The notes: generated from the letters alone by a model not told the origin. A DNA stretch of 64,000 nucleotides from UBA6109 sp035366835 (GCA_035366835.1 DAOSIS010000009.1:1-64000); one strand, 5' to 3'. Shown: positions 1-8,364, counted from the stretch's first letter. Translations and numbers: made by a program.

Positions 1-68
1 AAACCGGGAGATACCCCTTCTTCTATCCCTGACACAAGATCTGATACATCACCGAACCGCTTGCGCGC

Positions 69-98
69 TTGACGACCGTTGTGAGTCGGATGTAGGAT
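69..98 (+). promoter_or_regulatory. Candidate sigma70 promoter upstream of the Nudix gene
   Basis: TTGACG (69-74) and TAGGAT (93-98) are separated by 18 bp, about 60 bp before the Nudix start codon. The -10 box is imperfect, so this is only a plausible match. Confidence 0.35.
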
Positions 99-160
99 TT
101 CTGACAGATTCCTTGTGAAAAGCTGTTCATTGCATAAGCATCCGGCGAAGGAGGGCGACC

Positions 161-613
161 ATGCGCGTGCGGGTGTCAGCGGTATTCGAGCAGGATCGTG
201 AAATCCTCTGCATGAAGTACATCTATGGCGGCAAAGAGGTCTTCTCCCTGCCCGGCGGCGGTGTCGACAAAGACATTCCTCTGCAGGAAGCGATCATCAG
301 CGAATGGAGGAACGAGCTTGGCGTCCGACTCGAAATCGGCAACGTCATCATGATTGGCGAGGCGCCGGCCAAGAAGAACCACCCACAGACCCTGCACATT
401 GTATTCGATGCGGTGGACGTTCACGGCACCCCGAAGATCAGGAGCGAGCACACGAAATCGATCGACATTGCCTGGGTAGCGGTCGACAAACTCAGGACGA
501 CCCCGCTCTATCCCGACATCGGGAAGAAATTATACGAGCACCTGACTGGCGGGCAGGCAGGAGCAGGATCGATCGAATTCATCGGCAATTGCATGGAAAG
601 GGGATTCTGGTGA
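161..613 (+). CDS. Nudix hydrolase family protein with a degenerate Nudix box
   Basis: A 150-aa single-domain protein. Family members usually hydrolyse nucleoside diphosphates linked to another group, using Mg2+ held by glutamates of the Nudix box. Here the box spans about residues 32-55 (GGGVD...EWRNELGV). Compared with the GX5EX7REUXEEXGU signature, the first Glu is Ile39, the Arg is Ser47 and one metal-binding Glu is Asn51, while Glu48 and Glu52 remain. Length and fold are normal, so the protein may be a divergent hydrolase or a ligand-binding relative; substrate unknown. The start is well supported by GAAGGAGGG just upstream. It stands alone: the helicase downstream has its own promoter. 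Confidence 0.8.
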   Translation: MRVRVSAVFEQDREILCMKYIYGGKEVFSLPGGGVDKDIPLQEAIISEWRNELGVRLEIGNVIMIGEAPAKKNHPQTLHIVFDAVDVHGTPKIRSEHTKSIDIAWVAVDKLRTTPLYPDIGKKLYEHLTGGQAGAGSIEFIGNCMERGFW

Positions 614-689
614 GAGGATCTCTCACCGTTCCGCCTCCTTCTCCTTTTTTCTCCACGGCGGGGAGCAAAAGGGTATCCTGTGAAAGTTC

Positions 690-718
690 TTGACAGAGGC
701 GCACTGGTGGTGTAAAAA
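690..718 (+). promoter_or_regulatory. Sigma70 promoter of the DEAD-box helicase gene
   Basis: TTGACA (690-695) and TAAAAA (713-718) are separated by 17 bp. Transcription would start near 725 and give a leader of about 117 nt before the helicase ATG. Confidence 0.5.
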
Positions 719-751
719 GTGCATAGTTTCTTGATCAGGTTTTGGTCCGCG

Positions 752-789
752 TCCCCAGAGCCCGTCACAGGCTGCCTGGGGATTTTTTT
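752..789 (+). terminator. Terminator-like hairpin inside the helicase leader (possible attenuator)
   Basis: TCCCCAG (752-758) pairs with CTGGGGA (776-782) and is followed at once by seven T residues (783-789). It lies after the proposed helicase promoter and before the ATG, so it would stop transcription of the leader unless melted or bypassed. It could instead be a terminator for transcripts arriving from upstream. Confidence 0.6.
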
Positions 790-841
790 AGGCATAAACT
801 TGAGCGCAATTCAAAAAGAAGAGAAAGGAACACTGTATTTA

Positions 842-2158
842 ATGAGTTTCAGGTCGTTTCATTTACACCCCGATATCGAAAACGGTATCGAAGCCATGGG
901 CTATACCGAGCCCACGCCAATCCAAAGGGAGTGCATCCCCGTTGTTCTTCAGAATCATGACGTCATGGGCCTGGCCCAGACCGGCACGGGCAAGACGGCG
1001 GCATTCGTGCTACCCATCCTGCAGCGGCTGATGACGGGTCCGCGGAGAGTCATCCGCGCCCTCATCATCGCCCCGACGCGCGAGCTGGCGGAGCAGATCC
1101 ACGATCATACGATGCAGCTAGGCCGCCGGGCGAAGATCAAAAGCCTCACCATCTACGGAGGAGTGGGGAAGAACCCTCAAATCACAAAACTCCGCAGCGG
1201 CGCCGAAATCGTCGTCGCCTGTCCGGGCCGCCTGCTCGACCTGATGAACGAAGGTGAGATCGACGTGTCCCGCGTAGAGGTGCTGGTCCTGGACGAGGCG
1301 GACCGCATGTTCGACATGGGATTCCTGCCCGATATCCGCAGGATCGTCGGCAAGCTCCCGAAGCGGAGGCAGACGCTTCTCTTTTCCGCCACGATGCCCG
1401 AGGACATCCGGCAGCTGGCGCAGGAGGTCCTGCAGAATCCGCTGACGATCCGGATCGACGACACCATTCCGCTGTCCACCGTCTCCCATGCCCTCTTTCC
1501 GGTCGAGCCGCACCGAAAAACGGCCCTGTTGATGAAGCTTCTCGACCGCACGGACACGGAATCGGTGTTGGTTTTCACGCGCACCAAGCACCGCGCGACC
1601 CGCCTTGCGCAGCAGATGAAAAAGGCCGGATATCCGGTCGCCTCGCTTCAGGGCGATCTTCCGCAGAACAAACGGAAGGCGGCGCTCAACGGTTTCCGCG
1701 ACGGCAGGTACAGGATTCTGGTCGCCACGGACATCGCGGCCCGCGGGATCGACGTCTCCAGCATCTCGCACGTCATCAATTACGACATGCCCGACACCGC
1801 CGAGGCCTACACGCATCGCATCGGCCGTACGGGCCGTGCGGCGAAGACCGGTGACGCATTCACCTTTGTCACACGCGAGGACAGGGCCTTCGTCTGGACC
1901 ATTGAGAAGGTGCTGGGAGAAGCCATCGAGCGTCGCACCCTGGCCGATTTCGACTACACGGCGCCCCCTCCGGCGGGAAGCGGCTTTGACCGCCTCCGAA
2001 GGTCGGGGGGAGGACCGGCGATTCAGCGGAGAGAGGATGCCCTGCCGGCCGTGGCTGCCGCCAGTCCGTGGGGCGGATCACGCGATTCTTTCAGGAAGGC
2101 GACAAAGATCTTCAGTTCGTCGAACCTCCGTTCCCGGCGTCCGCGCGGCGCCCGATAG
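842..2158 (+). CDS. DEAD-box ATP-dependent RNA helicase (RhlE-like)
   Basis: A 438-aa SF2 RNA helicase that uses ATP to remodel RNA duplexes, for example in ribosome assembly, RNA decay or cold adaptation. All core motifs are visible in order: Q motif PTPIQ (~25-29), Walker A AQTGTGKT (~45-52), APTRELAEQ, DEAD (~150), SAT, VATDIAARGID and HRIGRTGR (~325). The C-terminal ~70 residues are basic and low-complexity, as expected for an RhlE-type RNA-binding tail. The reading frame continues upstream to 719, but those residues would be translated from the leader that holds the terminator hairpin. The ATG at 842 starts a normal helicase N-terminus (MSFRSF) and is preferred. The gene is monocistronic, with a terminator after it. 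Confidence 0.95.
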   Translation: MSFRSFHLHPDIENGIEAMGYTEPTPIQRECIPVVLQNHDVMGLAQTGTGKTAAFVLPILQRLMTGPRRVIRALIIAPTRELAEQIHDHTMQLGRRAKIKSLTIYGGVGKNPQITKLRSGAEIVVACPGRLLDLMNEGEIDVSRVEVLVLDEADRMFDMGFLPDIRRIVGKLPKRRQTLLFSATMPEDIRQLAQEVLQNPLTIRIDDTIPLSTVSHALFPVEPHRKTALLMKLLDRTDTESVLVFTRTKHRATRLAQQMKKAGYPVASLQGDLPQNKRKAALNGFRDGRYRILVATDIAARGIDVSSISHVINYDMPDTAEAYTHRIGRTGRAAKTGDAFTFVTREDRAFVWTIEKVLGEAIERRTLADFDYTAPPPAGSGFDRLRRSGGGPAIQRREDALPAVAAASPWGGSRDSFRKATKIFSSSNLRSRRPRGAR

Positions 2159-2196
2159 GGTTCCCCCCGTGGGGGAATTCCCCGGCAAGGAAAAGC

Positions 2197-2238
2197 AAGA
2201 CCCTGGATCTCCGCAAGAGAACGGGGTCTTTTCCTTTT
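2197..2238 (+). terminator. Rho-independent terminator after the helicase
   Basis: AAGACCC (2197-2203) pairs with GGGTCTT (2224-2230) and is followed by a T-rich run (TTCCTTTT). Confidence 0.65.
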
Positions 2239-2385
2239 ACCACACCGGTTCCCTCGACGCCGTTCCACCACGGAACCCCGCCTTTGCGTAGAGGTGCCTC
2301 GCCGCGAAAAGCCCCTCGACGGTCCACAAACCGATCCTGCCATGACCGGTCCCTTTGATATCGCAAGAATCGGCCCTGCCGTTCC

Positions 2386-2949
2386 TCAGACAATTTTCAC
2401 GATATCCGGTGCATGTCTTTCCGAAGCCTTCGGAATACCGGCGGGATAGCCGACGACGATCGGTGCGACGATTCGGCAGTTCTCCGGCACGCCGATCTCG
2501 GCAAGGAGTTCACGGTTGCGGATATGGGCGCCCAGGGCGATCCAGCAGGTCCCCAGGTTCCGCGATACGGCGGAAAACATGAAATAGGCCGCCGTCAAGG
2601 CGCAATCGACTTCAAGGGAGTGAATGCCCTTCGGCCCGGTGATGAGGACGAGGCAGGGTGCATTGTAGAAGACGTTGAATCCTTCGTCCTTCAACGCGGC
2701 TTCATATTTTTTCAGCGGCGAATCCGGACTCCTGGCAATATCGGCGAGAAGACTCTTCTTGCTGTCATCCGAAAGTCTCTTCATCAGGCCCCGGTCCCGA
2801 ATGACGATGAAACGGCAGGGCTGCCCGTTGCCGGCCGTGGGGGCGAGACAGGTGTCCCGGAGAATTTCCTGCAGGACCGGCAGGGGTACCTCTTCATTGC
2901 GAAAATCCCTGATGGAGCGCCTCTTTTTCAACAGTTCCTGGAAATCCAT
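2386..2949 (-). CDS. Nitroreductase family FMN-dependent oxidoreductase
   Basis: A 187-aa flavoprotein of the NfsB/FRase superfamily, which usually binds FMN as a dimer and reduces nitro groups, quinones or flavins with NAD(P)H. The N-terminal signature is clear (KRRSIRDFRNEEV, then LAPTAGNGQPCRF), and so is the C-terminal glycine-rich end (VGYPAGIPKASERH). Length is typical. The frame extends further upstream, but AAGGAGGAG followed by ATG at 2949 fixes the start. It begins 2 bp after the response-regulator stop and should be the third gene of a histidine kinase/response regulator operon. Physiological substrate unknown. Confidence 0.9.
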   Translation of the reverse strand: MDFQELLKKRRSIRDFRNEEVPLPVLQEILRDTCLAPTAGNGQPCRFIVIRDRGLMKRLSDDSKKSLLADIARSPDSPLKKYEAALKDEGFNVFYNAPCLVLITGPKGIHSLEVDCALTAAYFMFSAVSRNLGTCWIALGAHIRNRELLAEIGVPENCRIVAPIVVGYPAGIPKASERHAPDIVKIV

Positions 2950-2951
2950 TT

Positions 2952-3683
2952 TCAATCTCCTCCTTGTTCGTGATCGAAGACGTAGCCGACGGCGCGGATG
3001 CTTTTGAAGTAGACGGGGTTCTGTGGGTCGTCCTCGAAGTATTTCCGCAGGCGCACGATGAAATTGTCCACCGTGCGCGTCGTCGTCTCCCCCGTGTAGC
3101 CCCAGCCGATTTCCAGCAGCGTCTTCCGTGAAAGCGGCTTCCCCCGGTGGGATATGAAAAGGCGCAGCAGCCTGGCCTCCTGCTCGGTAAGGACGATCCG
3201 GCCCGCCCTGCATTCGGCGGTCAGAGTGGCGAAGTCGATTCGGTTGCCTCCGAAGTTATAGGACTCCGGCACTGCCGTTCCGCCTTCCCCCCCGCCGTTC
3301 GTCCAGGAAACCCTCGTGAGCAGCCTCTCGACGCGCAGCAGGAATTCCTCCAAATTGAACGGCTTGGCCATGTAATCGTCGGTTCCGAGCGAGAAGCCCC
3401 TGACCCTGTCGTCGGGTGCTCCTTTGGCCGAGAGGATCAGGATCGGGAAGCGCTCGTCCTTCAGGCGGATGCTCTGCAGCACCGAGAATCCGTCGATCCG
3501 GGGAAGCATGATGTCCAGAACGATGAGGTCCGGCCGCCACTCCTTCCATTTCTGGAGACCGGAAACGCCGTCGGCGGCAATCGTCACCTCGTACCCCTGA
3601 AGCGACAGGTTCAGCTTCAGGCCTTCGGCGATGTGTGCGTCGTCTTCGATGATGAGGATCCGTTGCCTGTCCGTCGCCTTCAT
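2952..3683 (-). CDS. OmpR/PhoB-family response regulator
   Basis: A 243-aa two-component regulator. The receiver domain (about residues 8-120) has the acidic pair at Glu14/Asp15, the phospho-acceptor Asp57 in VLDIMLP and the conserved Lys107 in AKPF. A winged-helix DNA-binding domain fills about 145-240, with TRTVDNFIVRLRKYFE as the recognition region. It is 6 bp downstream of its cognate histidine kinase on the same strand and is presumably co-transcribed. Target genes are not visible, although the adjacent nitroreductase is an obvious candidate. Confidence 0.95.
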   Translation of the reverse strand: MKATDRQRILIIEDDAHIAEGLKLNLSLQGYEVTIAADGVSGLQKWKEWRPDLIVLDIMLPRIDGFSVLQSIRLKDERFPILILSAKGAPDDRVRGFSLGTDDYMAKPFNLEEFLLRVERLLTRVSWTNGGGEGGTAVPESYNFGGNRIDFATLTAECRAGRIVLTEQEARLLRLFISHRGKPLSRKTLLEIGWGYTGETTTRTVDNFIVRLRKYFEDDPQNPVYFKSIRAVGYVFDHEQGGD

Positions 3684-3689
3684 GAACGG

Positions 3690-4667
3690 CTATACTCCCC
3701 GCTGCAGCAGTGGCATCTGGAGAGGAAGCGTCAGGGTAAAGACCGATCCCCGGCCGGCGCCCCTACTTTCCGCCGAGATCTCCCCTTTGTGCATCTTGGC
3801 AATATGCCTCACCAGGTAGAGGCCTAGGCCGCTCCCCTTGGCAGTCATGTCGTCAGCCCGGCCGACCTGGTAGAATTTCCTGAAGATTTTCTTGAGTTCG
3901 GCCTTGGCGATGCCGATCCCGTTGTCCTCGAAACGGATATTCAGTTTGCGCCCCTGCAGCTCGAAGCGGATGTCGATTTCCGGCCGATCGGCCGAATTGT
4001 ACTTGACGGCATTGGTAAGGAGATTCATCAACAGCATCTCGAAGAGAGGCAGGTTGAGGGAGCAGGCGAAGGATTGTCCGGATGGCTTGTGGATCCGGAT
4101 GTCGCAGTTCCGGAAAAGATGGGCATGAGCCAGGAGAAACCGCTCCGTAACCGCCAGAGGGTCCATGGTCGAGAATTCCTCGCCGTAGCTCCTGCTTTCG
4201 ATTCGCGCCAGATCGAGGATGCGGCCGATGTGTTCCGACAAGCGCTCCACGTCCTGGATCATGTAGCCGAGGTATTTGAGCCGGTCCTCCCGGGGGAGAT
4301 CATATTTGGCGAAGGTCTCCAGGTAGAGTTTCAGCGAGGTCACCGGGGTTTTCAGCTCGTGGGTGAAATTATTGATGAAATTGTTCTGCAAACGATAGAA
4401 GCGGAGGGTCTTCTGGTTGAAGACGAAGATGATGAACAGCCCGACGAGAATGATCCCCACGAGGATCGACAGGACCAGAATGACCACCCAGGTCTGTGCC
4501 TCGAAAAACTGATGCGCATCGAGGTTGTACTGGCGCACGACCTCGTGGAGGCCGGCGCTGACTTCTACGTACCAATAGATGTAAAGGAACAGCGACGTTG
4601 CCAGGGCCAGGATCGAAAATACGAAAACCGTGATGGGATGGAAGTACCATCTCTGCTGATCGACCAT
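3690..4667 (-). CDS. Membrane sensor histidine kinase
   Basis: A 325-aa kinase with two transmembrane helices (about 13-34 and 60-83) enclosing only ~25 extracytoplasmic residues. There is no room for an extracellular sensor domain, so it probably senses through the membrane or a partner. The dimerisation/phospho-acceptor region carries FTHELKTP with His103. The ATPase domain shows the N box NLLTNAVKYN, G1 DNGIGIA and G2 GSGLGLYLV. It is the first gene of the kinase-regulator-nitroreductase operon and is divergent from the radical SAM gene; the intergenic space is only ~115 bp. Confidence 0.93.
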   Translation of the reverse strand: MVDQQRWYFHPITVFVFSILALATSLFLYIYWYVEVSAGLHEVVRQYNLDAHQFFEAQTWVVILVLSILVGIILVGLFIIFVFNQKTLRFYRLQNNFINNFTHELKTPVTSLKLYLETFAKYDLPREDRLKYLGYMIQDVERLSEHIGRILDLARIESRSYGEEFSTMDPLAVTERFLLAHAHLFRNCDIRIHKPSGQSFACSLNLPLFEMLLMNLLTNAVKYNSADRPEIDIRFELQGRKLNIRFEDNGIGIAKAELKKIFRKFYQVGRADDMTAKGSGLGLYLVRHIAKMHKGEISAESRGAGRGSVFTLTLPLQMPLLQRGV

Positions 4668-4784
4668 GGATTGCCTTTTGTAAAACTATTGTAAAACCGC
4701 GAAGATCCCTTTCTTTTTCCGTTTCTTTCCTCTATGAGAGTCTACCACATCCAGCAGGAAAATATCGGAAAAAAAGGACAACCT

Positions 4785-6533
4785 ATGACGGCTTCGCAAG
4801 TGCGCCACCCCTTGGGAACAGGGGCGAAAATTCTTCTGTCCAGCGTATTCGGCCCCTATGCCCGAGACGACGGATACGGCAGCCGGGCCATCAATCCCAT
4901 GGAGCTTTACCACAACCAGGTGACGCGCGTTCAGGGCGGCTTCTCCCTGCGCATGTTTCACCGCTCTTTCGGGCTGATGATGATCCAGGACAATCTCGAT
5001 GCGCCCTGCACGCTCCTCGATTTCCCGTCCCTCGGGAGATTCACGGAAGAGATCCGGCACCACTCCTACGATATCGTCGGCATCAGCGCCATCGTTCCCA
5101 ACGTCGGGAAGGTGAAGGTCATGTGCCAGCTGATCCGGCAATACCTTCCGAATGCGACGATCGTGATCGGCGGGCACATCGCCAATCTGGAGGAGCTCCC
5201 CAAAATGGTCGACGCCGACCATATCGTCAAAGGAGACGGCATCCGCTGGTTCCGGCGGTACCTCGGGCAGGATGAAAAGGCCTCGATACGCCATCCGCTG
5301 GCCTATTCGGGGTTCGATACGCGCATTCTGGGCTTCACCCTCCGGGAGAAACCGAAGAAGACCGCAGCCATCCTGATTCCTTCCGTCGGCTGCCCGGTCG
5401 GCTGTAATTTCTGCTCCACCTCCGCTCTCTTCGGGGGGAAGGGGCATTTCATCAATTTCTATGAAACGGGTGACGAACTCTTCTCCGTCATGCGTCAGCT
5501 GGAGAAGAAACTCGGTGTTCAGTCTTTCTTCGTTCTCGACGAGAACTTCCTTCTCCACAAGAAGAGGTCTCTGCGGCTGCTCGAATTGATGAAAGAGCAC
5601 CGAAAGAGCTGGAGTCTCTACGTCTTCAGCTCCGCCCGGGTCCTGCAGTCCTACAGCATCGAGCAGCTGGTGGGGCTGGGGATATCCTTCGTCTGGATGG
5701 GGCTCGAGAGCGAAGTGAACGGCTACCGGAAACTCAGCGGCGTCGATACGCATGCCCTGATCAGAACCCTGCAGTCCAACGGGATCCGCGTTCTCGGGTC
5801 CACGATTATCGGCCTGGAAGACCATACGCCGGAGACGGTGGAGAGGGTCATCGATCACGCCGTCAGCCACAACACGGATTTTCACCAGTTCATGCTCTAT
5901 ACGCCGATCCCCGGCACGCCGCTCTACGAACGCCACCGCAGGGAAGGCAACCTTCTGACGCACGCGGAATTTCCTCTGGCCGACACGCACGGGCAATATC
6001 GATTCAACTACCGGCACCGGCATATCCCGCGCGGTCTGGAAGAACAACTGCTTGCCGGGGCCTTCCGTCGTGATTTTGATGTCAATGGCCCCAGTCTTTT
6101 CCGGATCATACGAACGCAGCTCCACGGCTGGAGCGCCTTCAAGGACCATCCCGACCGCAGGATACGGGAACGCTTCCGGCGTGAGGCAAAATCGCTGCGA
6201 ACAGGTTATGCCGCAGCCGTCTGGGCGATGAAAAAATGGTACCGGGATCAGCCACTGTCAGAAGAAATGGATGACCTCCTGCGAGACCTCTACCGTCAAT
6301 TCGGCTGGGTGACCAGACTGTCGGCACCGTTGGTCGGAAGATTCCTGTACAGGATGCTGAAAAAGGAAGAGAAACGTCTGGCGGAGGGCTGGACGCTGGA
6401 GCCCGGATCATTCTGTGAAAAAAATGCCGCCGCTCTTGCCCTGGGCAAGAGCGGGAAGTCCGACCGCAAGGCAGCAATTCCCGAGAATCGATGGGTTACC
6501 TGCATTCCTGCGCCGGTGGCGGAGAAATCCTAA
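4785..6533 (+). CDS. B12-binding-like radical SAM protein
   Basis: A 582-aa protein with an N-terminal Rossmann-like region (about 15-165) of the cobalamin-binding radical SAM type, then a radical SAM core with CPVGCNFC (Cys203, Cys207, Cys210), the CxxxCxxC triad that holds the 4Fe-4S cluster. A DxHxxG cobalamin-ligand motif is not seen, so B12 use is unproven; relatives often keep only the fold. The C-terminal ~150 residues are basic and unassigned. Family members methylate or rearrange unactivated carbons in lipids, hopanoids or natural products. An upstream ATG at 4734 lacks a ribosome site; AAAGGACAACCT before ATG 4785 favours the shorter form. It appears monocistronic. Confidence 0.85.
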   Translation: MTASQVRHPLGTGAKILLSSVFGPYARDDGYGSRAINPMELYHNQVTRVQGGFSLRMFHRSFGLMMIQDNLDAPCTLLDFPSLGRFTEEIRHHSYDIVGISAIVPNVGKVKVMCQLIRQYLPNATIVIGGHIANLEELPKMVDADHIVKGDGIRWFRRYLGQDEKASIRHPLAYSGFDTRILGFTLREKPKKTAAILIPSVGCPVGCNFCSTSALFGGKGHFINFYETGDELFSVMRQLEKKLGVQSFFVLDENFLLHKKRSLRLLELMKEHRKSWSLYVFSSARVLQSYSIEQLVGLGISFVWMGLESEVNGYRKLSGVDTHALIRTLQSNGIRVLGSTIIGLEDHTPETVERVIDHAVSHNTDFHQFMLYTPIPGTPLYERHRREGNLLTHAEFPLADTHGQYRFNYRHRHIPRGLEEQLLAGAFRRDFDVNGPSLFRIIRTQLHGWSAFKDHPDRRIRERFRREAKSLRTGYAAAVWAMKKWYRDQPLSEEMDDLLRDLYRQFGWVTRLSAPLVGRFLYRMLKKEEKRLAEGWTLEPGSFCEKNAAALALGKSGKSDRKAAIPENRWVTCIPAPVAEKS

Positions 6534-6721
6534 CCATCCATCGTCGCCGGTCGCGTGATCTCTCCACGTAGATCGACCGCTGCGGGCAGTGGTATGCCCT
6601 TCTGGAGGATCCCCCACGGCTTCGAATTCAGCAAATCAGTCTCGCTGAGACTGCCTGCACCGGCGGGCTCCCTTGAAAAGAGAATACGCAGATCTTGACG
6701 ACGCACGGGAGTCATCGGTTT

Positions 6722-7450
6722 TCAGGTGCCTGGCTTCACCCGCCACTCCATCCTGGTCATGATCTCATGCATCCATGCATTGGCCGAACGAAATTTCTTC
6801 TCCGGCGCAACCAACTCCCCTAGAGCTTGAACATAAGGGCCCTCCGGAAGTTTACCCGGAACATTCTTCAGGAATTCCAGCAATCCTTCTTGCGTCAGCT
6901 CGCAGTGAAACTGCAGCCCCAGAACGCGCGATCCGTACAGGAAGGCCTGGCAGCGGCATGCCTCGCTGCGGGCAATCGGAATGGCGCCGGTGGGCAGATC
7001 GAAGGTGTCGTTGTGCCATTGGAATACCTGCATGCGCCCCGGGAACCCCGCGAAGATCGCGCAGGATTTTGCCTCCTCGGTAAGTTCAACCGGGTGCCAG
7101 CCGATTTCACTGAAACGGCTGCGATACACCTTTGCTCCAAGCGCCGCCGCCGTGAGTTGCGCGCCGAGACAGATGCCGAGGACCGTCTTCTCCCCCCGGA
7201 TGGCGTGCTTGATGAAGAGCCTTTCCTCCTTCAGCCAGGGGAATTCTTCCTCGTCATGGACGCCCATCGGTCCGCCCATGACGATCAGCCAGTCTATCGC
7301 ATCCATTTCGGGAAGCGGGTCATTCCGGTAAAAATGCGTGGCCGTCAGGCGATGGCGGCGGGTTCGTATCCATGTCTCCAGGTATTCCGGTCCCTCGAAG
7401 GGGACATGCTGGAACACATGAATCCGCAAGGAAGGTGTCTCCGACTTCAT
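6722..7450 (-). CDS. Class I glutamine amidotransferase domain protein
   Basis: A 242-aa stand-alone type-1 glutamine amidotransferase similar to GMP-synthase-like hydrolases. The catalytic triad is visible: Cys94 in GICLGAQL, His182 and Glu184 in LQFHCELT. The oxyanion segment MGGPMGV (about 58-64) matches the family. Such free-standing members transfer or hydrolyse the gamma-amide of glutamine or a gamma-glutamyl compound; the acceptor here is unknown. A TTG at 7459 could add three residues, but the ATG at 7450 is preferred. It is followed by about 190 bp with no convincing gene. Confidence 0.85.
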   Translation of the reverse strand: MKSETPSLRIHVFQHVPFEGPEYLETWIRTRRHRLTATHFYRNDPLPEMDAIDWLIVMGGPMGVHDEEEFPWLKEERLFIKHAIRGEKTVLGICLGAQLTAAALGAKVYRSRFSEIGWHPVELTEEAKSCAIFAGFPGRMQVFQWHNDTFDLPTGAIPIARSEACRCQAFLYGSRVLGLQFHCELTQEGLLEFLKNVPGKLPEGPYVQALGELVAPEKKFRSANAWMHEIMTRMEWRVKPGT

Positions 7451-7483
7451 GACGTTCAATCCCCGTAATCGACCGCACAGCAG

Positions 7484-7516
7484 AAAACGCCCGCCCCTGA
7501 GCGAGAAAGGCGGGCG
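7484..7516 (-). terminator. Rho-independent terminator for the 67-aa ORF
   Basis: On the minus strand a GC-rich 8-bp stem (CGCCCGCC 7516-7509 with GGCGGGCG 7495-7488) is followed by TTTT (7487-7484). It lies between the small ORF and the amidotransferase start. Confidence 0.6.
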
Positions 7517-7540
7517 GACGGGAGCGAAGGGAAGTCCCTG

Positions 7541-7744
7541 TCAGAAAATTCCTTCCTCCAGGATGGCATATCGCTCTTCCATGAGCCTTGTGGAGTCGCG
7601 ATCGGTCATCGTGTTGCCGGACTCACCTTTGAGAAGCGACCGCCCTGCAGCCTGGACGAAGATCTCTCCAGTTCCCGTCGCCGTCTTATTTCCCGGGAGA
7701 CCGCTTCCGATGTTGAGACCCATGCATTCCGTTCCTGAGATCAT
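7541..7744 (-). CDS. Hypothetical 67-aa protein
   Basis: A small ORF of unknown function. Support comes from its signals: a near-perfect Shine-Dalgarno AAAAAGGAGG ends seven bases before ATG 7744, and a GC-rich terminator follows the stop. The sequence begins MISGTECMGLNIGSGLPGNK and is rich in Gly, Ser and Thr in its first half, with an acidic C-terminus (MEERYAILEEGIF). No signal peptide, membrane helix or known motif is visible. It is flanked by the amidotransferase and the glnK operon but has its own terminator, so it is probably an independent unit. Confidence 0.6.
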   Translation of the reverse strand: MISGTECMGLNIGSGLPGNKTATGTGEIFVQAAGRSLLKGESGNTMTDRDSTRLMEERYAILEEGIF

Positions 7745-7926
7745 CGTCCTTACCTCCTTTTTACGTGGCGTGATTGTAAAAGCCCTCTTCACTCAAACTC
7801 CTCGCCCAAGGGGTAACTGCAAGAAGGGCGCCACCACCATCACTTCAACGTATCTATTTGTAATTACATGCGTAATGAAAATTGAGGCCAGGCACAAATA
7901 CCCTTTTCTGAAAACGAAACTGTATC

Positions 7927-7962
7927 GGGAACAGAAAAATGGGACAATTTTGTCCTGTTCCC
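7927..7962 (-). terminator. Nested palindrome / probable terminator of amtB-glnK
   Basis: GGGAACAG (7927-7934) and CTGTTCCC (7955-7962) enclose an inner palindrome, GGACAA-TT-TTGTCC (7942-7955). On the minus strand the inner stem is followed by CATTTTTC, about 45 bp after the glnK stop. Low GC weakens it as a terminator; an operator for the downstream small ORF is the alternative. Confidence 0.45.
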
Positions 7963-8007
7963 GTAACGACCTCGCGGATCGTCCGAGAGAAGAGAGGCAC
8001 TCAGGAA

Positions 8008-8349
8008 TCAACCGATGGCCGTTCCCCCCAGTTCGCCGGTGCGGATCCGCACGACCTCGGCCAGATCCATGACGAAGATCTTGCCGTCTCCCACTTCGCC
8101 CGTTCTTGCACCCCGGACAATCGCATCGATCGTCGGCTGAACGAAGTCTTCGTTGACGGCGATCTCGAGCTTGACCTTCCTCAGCAGTGTTCCAACCTCC
8201 CGGGCGCCGCGGTAGACTTCCGTAACGCCCTTCTGACGGCCGCGACCCAGGACATTCGATACCGTTACAAGATTCACCTGCGCGTCTTCAAGAGCCTGCA
8301 TGACCTCTTCCAGCTTGTGCGGCTGGATGACGGCGACGACGTACTTCAT
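8008..8349 (-). CDS. glnK: PII nitrogen-regulatory protein (GlnK-type)
   Basis: A 113-aa PII signal protein that binds ATP/ADP and 2-oxoglutarate as a trimer and, when partnered with AmtB, blocks ammonium entry. The T-loop and B-loop are evident (GRGRQKG at 35-41, TEVYRG at 43-48, TGEVGDGKIFV near 83-93). Tyr46 is conserved, but the usual uridylylation site Tyr51 is Glu (YRGARE ends at Glu51), so classic GlnD control is unlikely. It follows amtB by 15 bp on the minus strand, the standard linkage. Start ATG 8349 has GGGAGGAATTTGCC upstream. Confidence 0.93.
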   Translation of the reverse strand: MKYVVAVIQPHKLEEVMQALEDAQVNLVTVSNVLGRGRQKGVTEVYRGAREVGTLLRKVKLEIAVNEDFVQPTIDAIVRGARTGEVGDGKIFVMDLAEVVRIRTGELGGTAIG

Positions 8350-8364
8350 GGCAAATTCCTCCCT

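Noticed and set aside
719..841. In-frame 41-residue N-terminal extension of the helicase
   Set aside because: It would translate the terminator hairpin and has no ribosome site; the canonical helicase N-terminus starts at 842.
6530..6715. 61-aa minus-strand ORF after the glutamine amidotransferase
   Set aside because: Starts 6 bp after the amidotransferase stop but has no ribosome site and no recognisable motif; not enough support.
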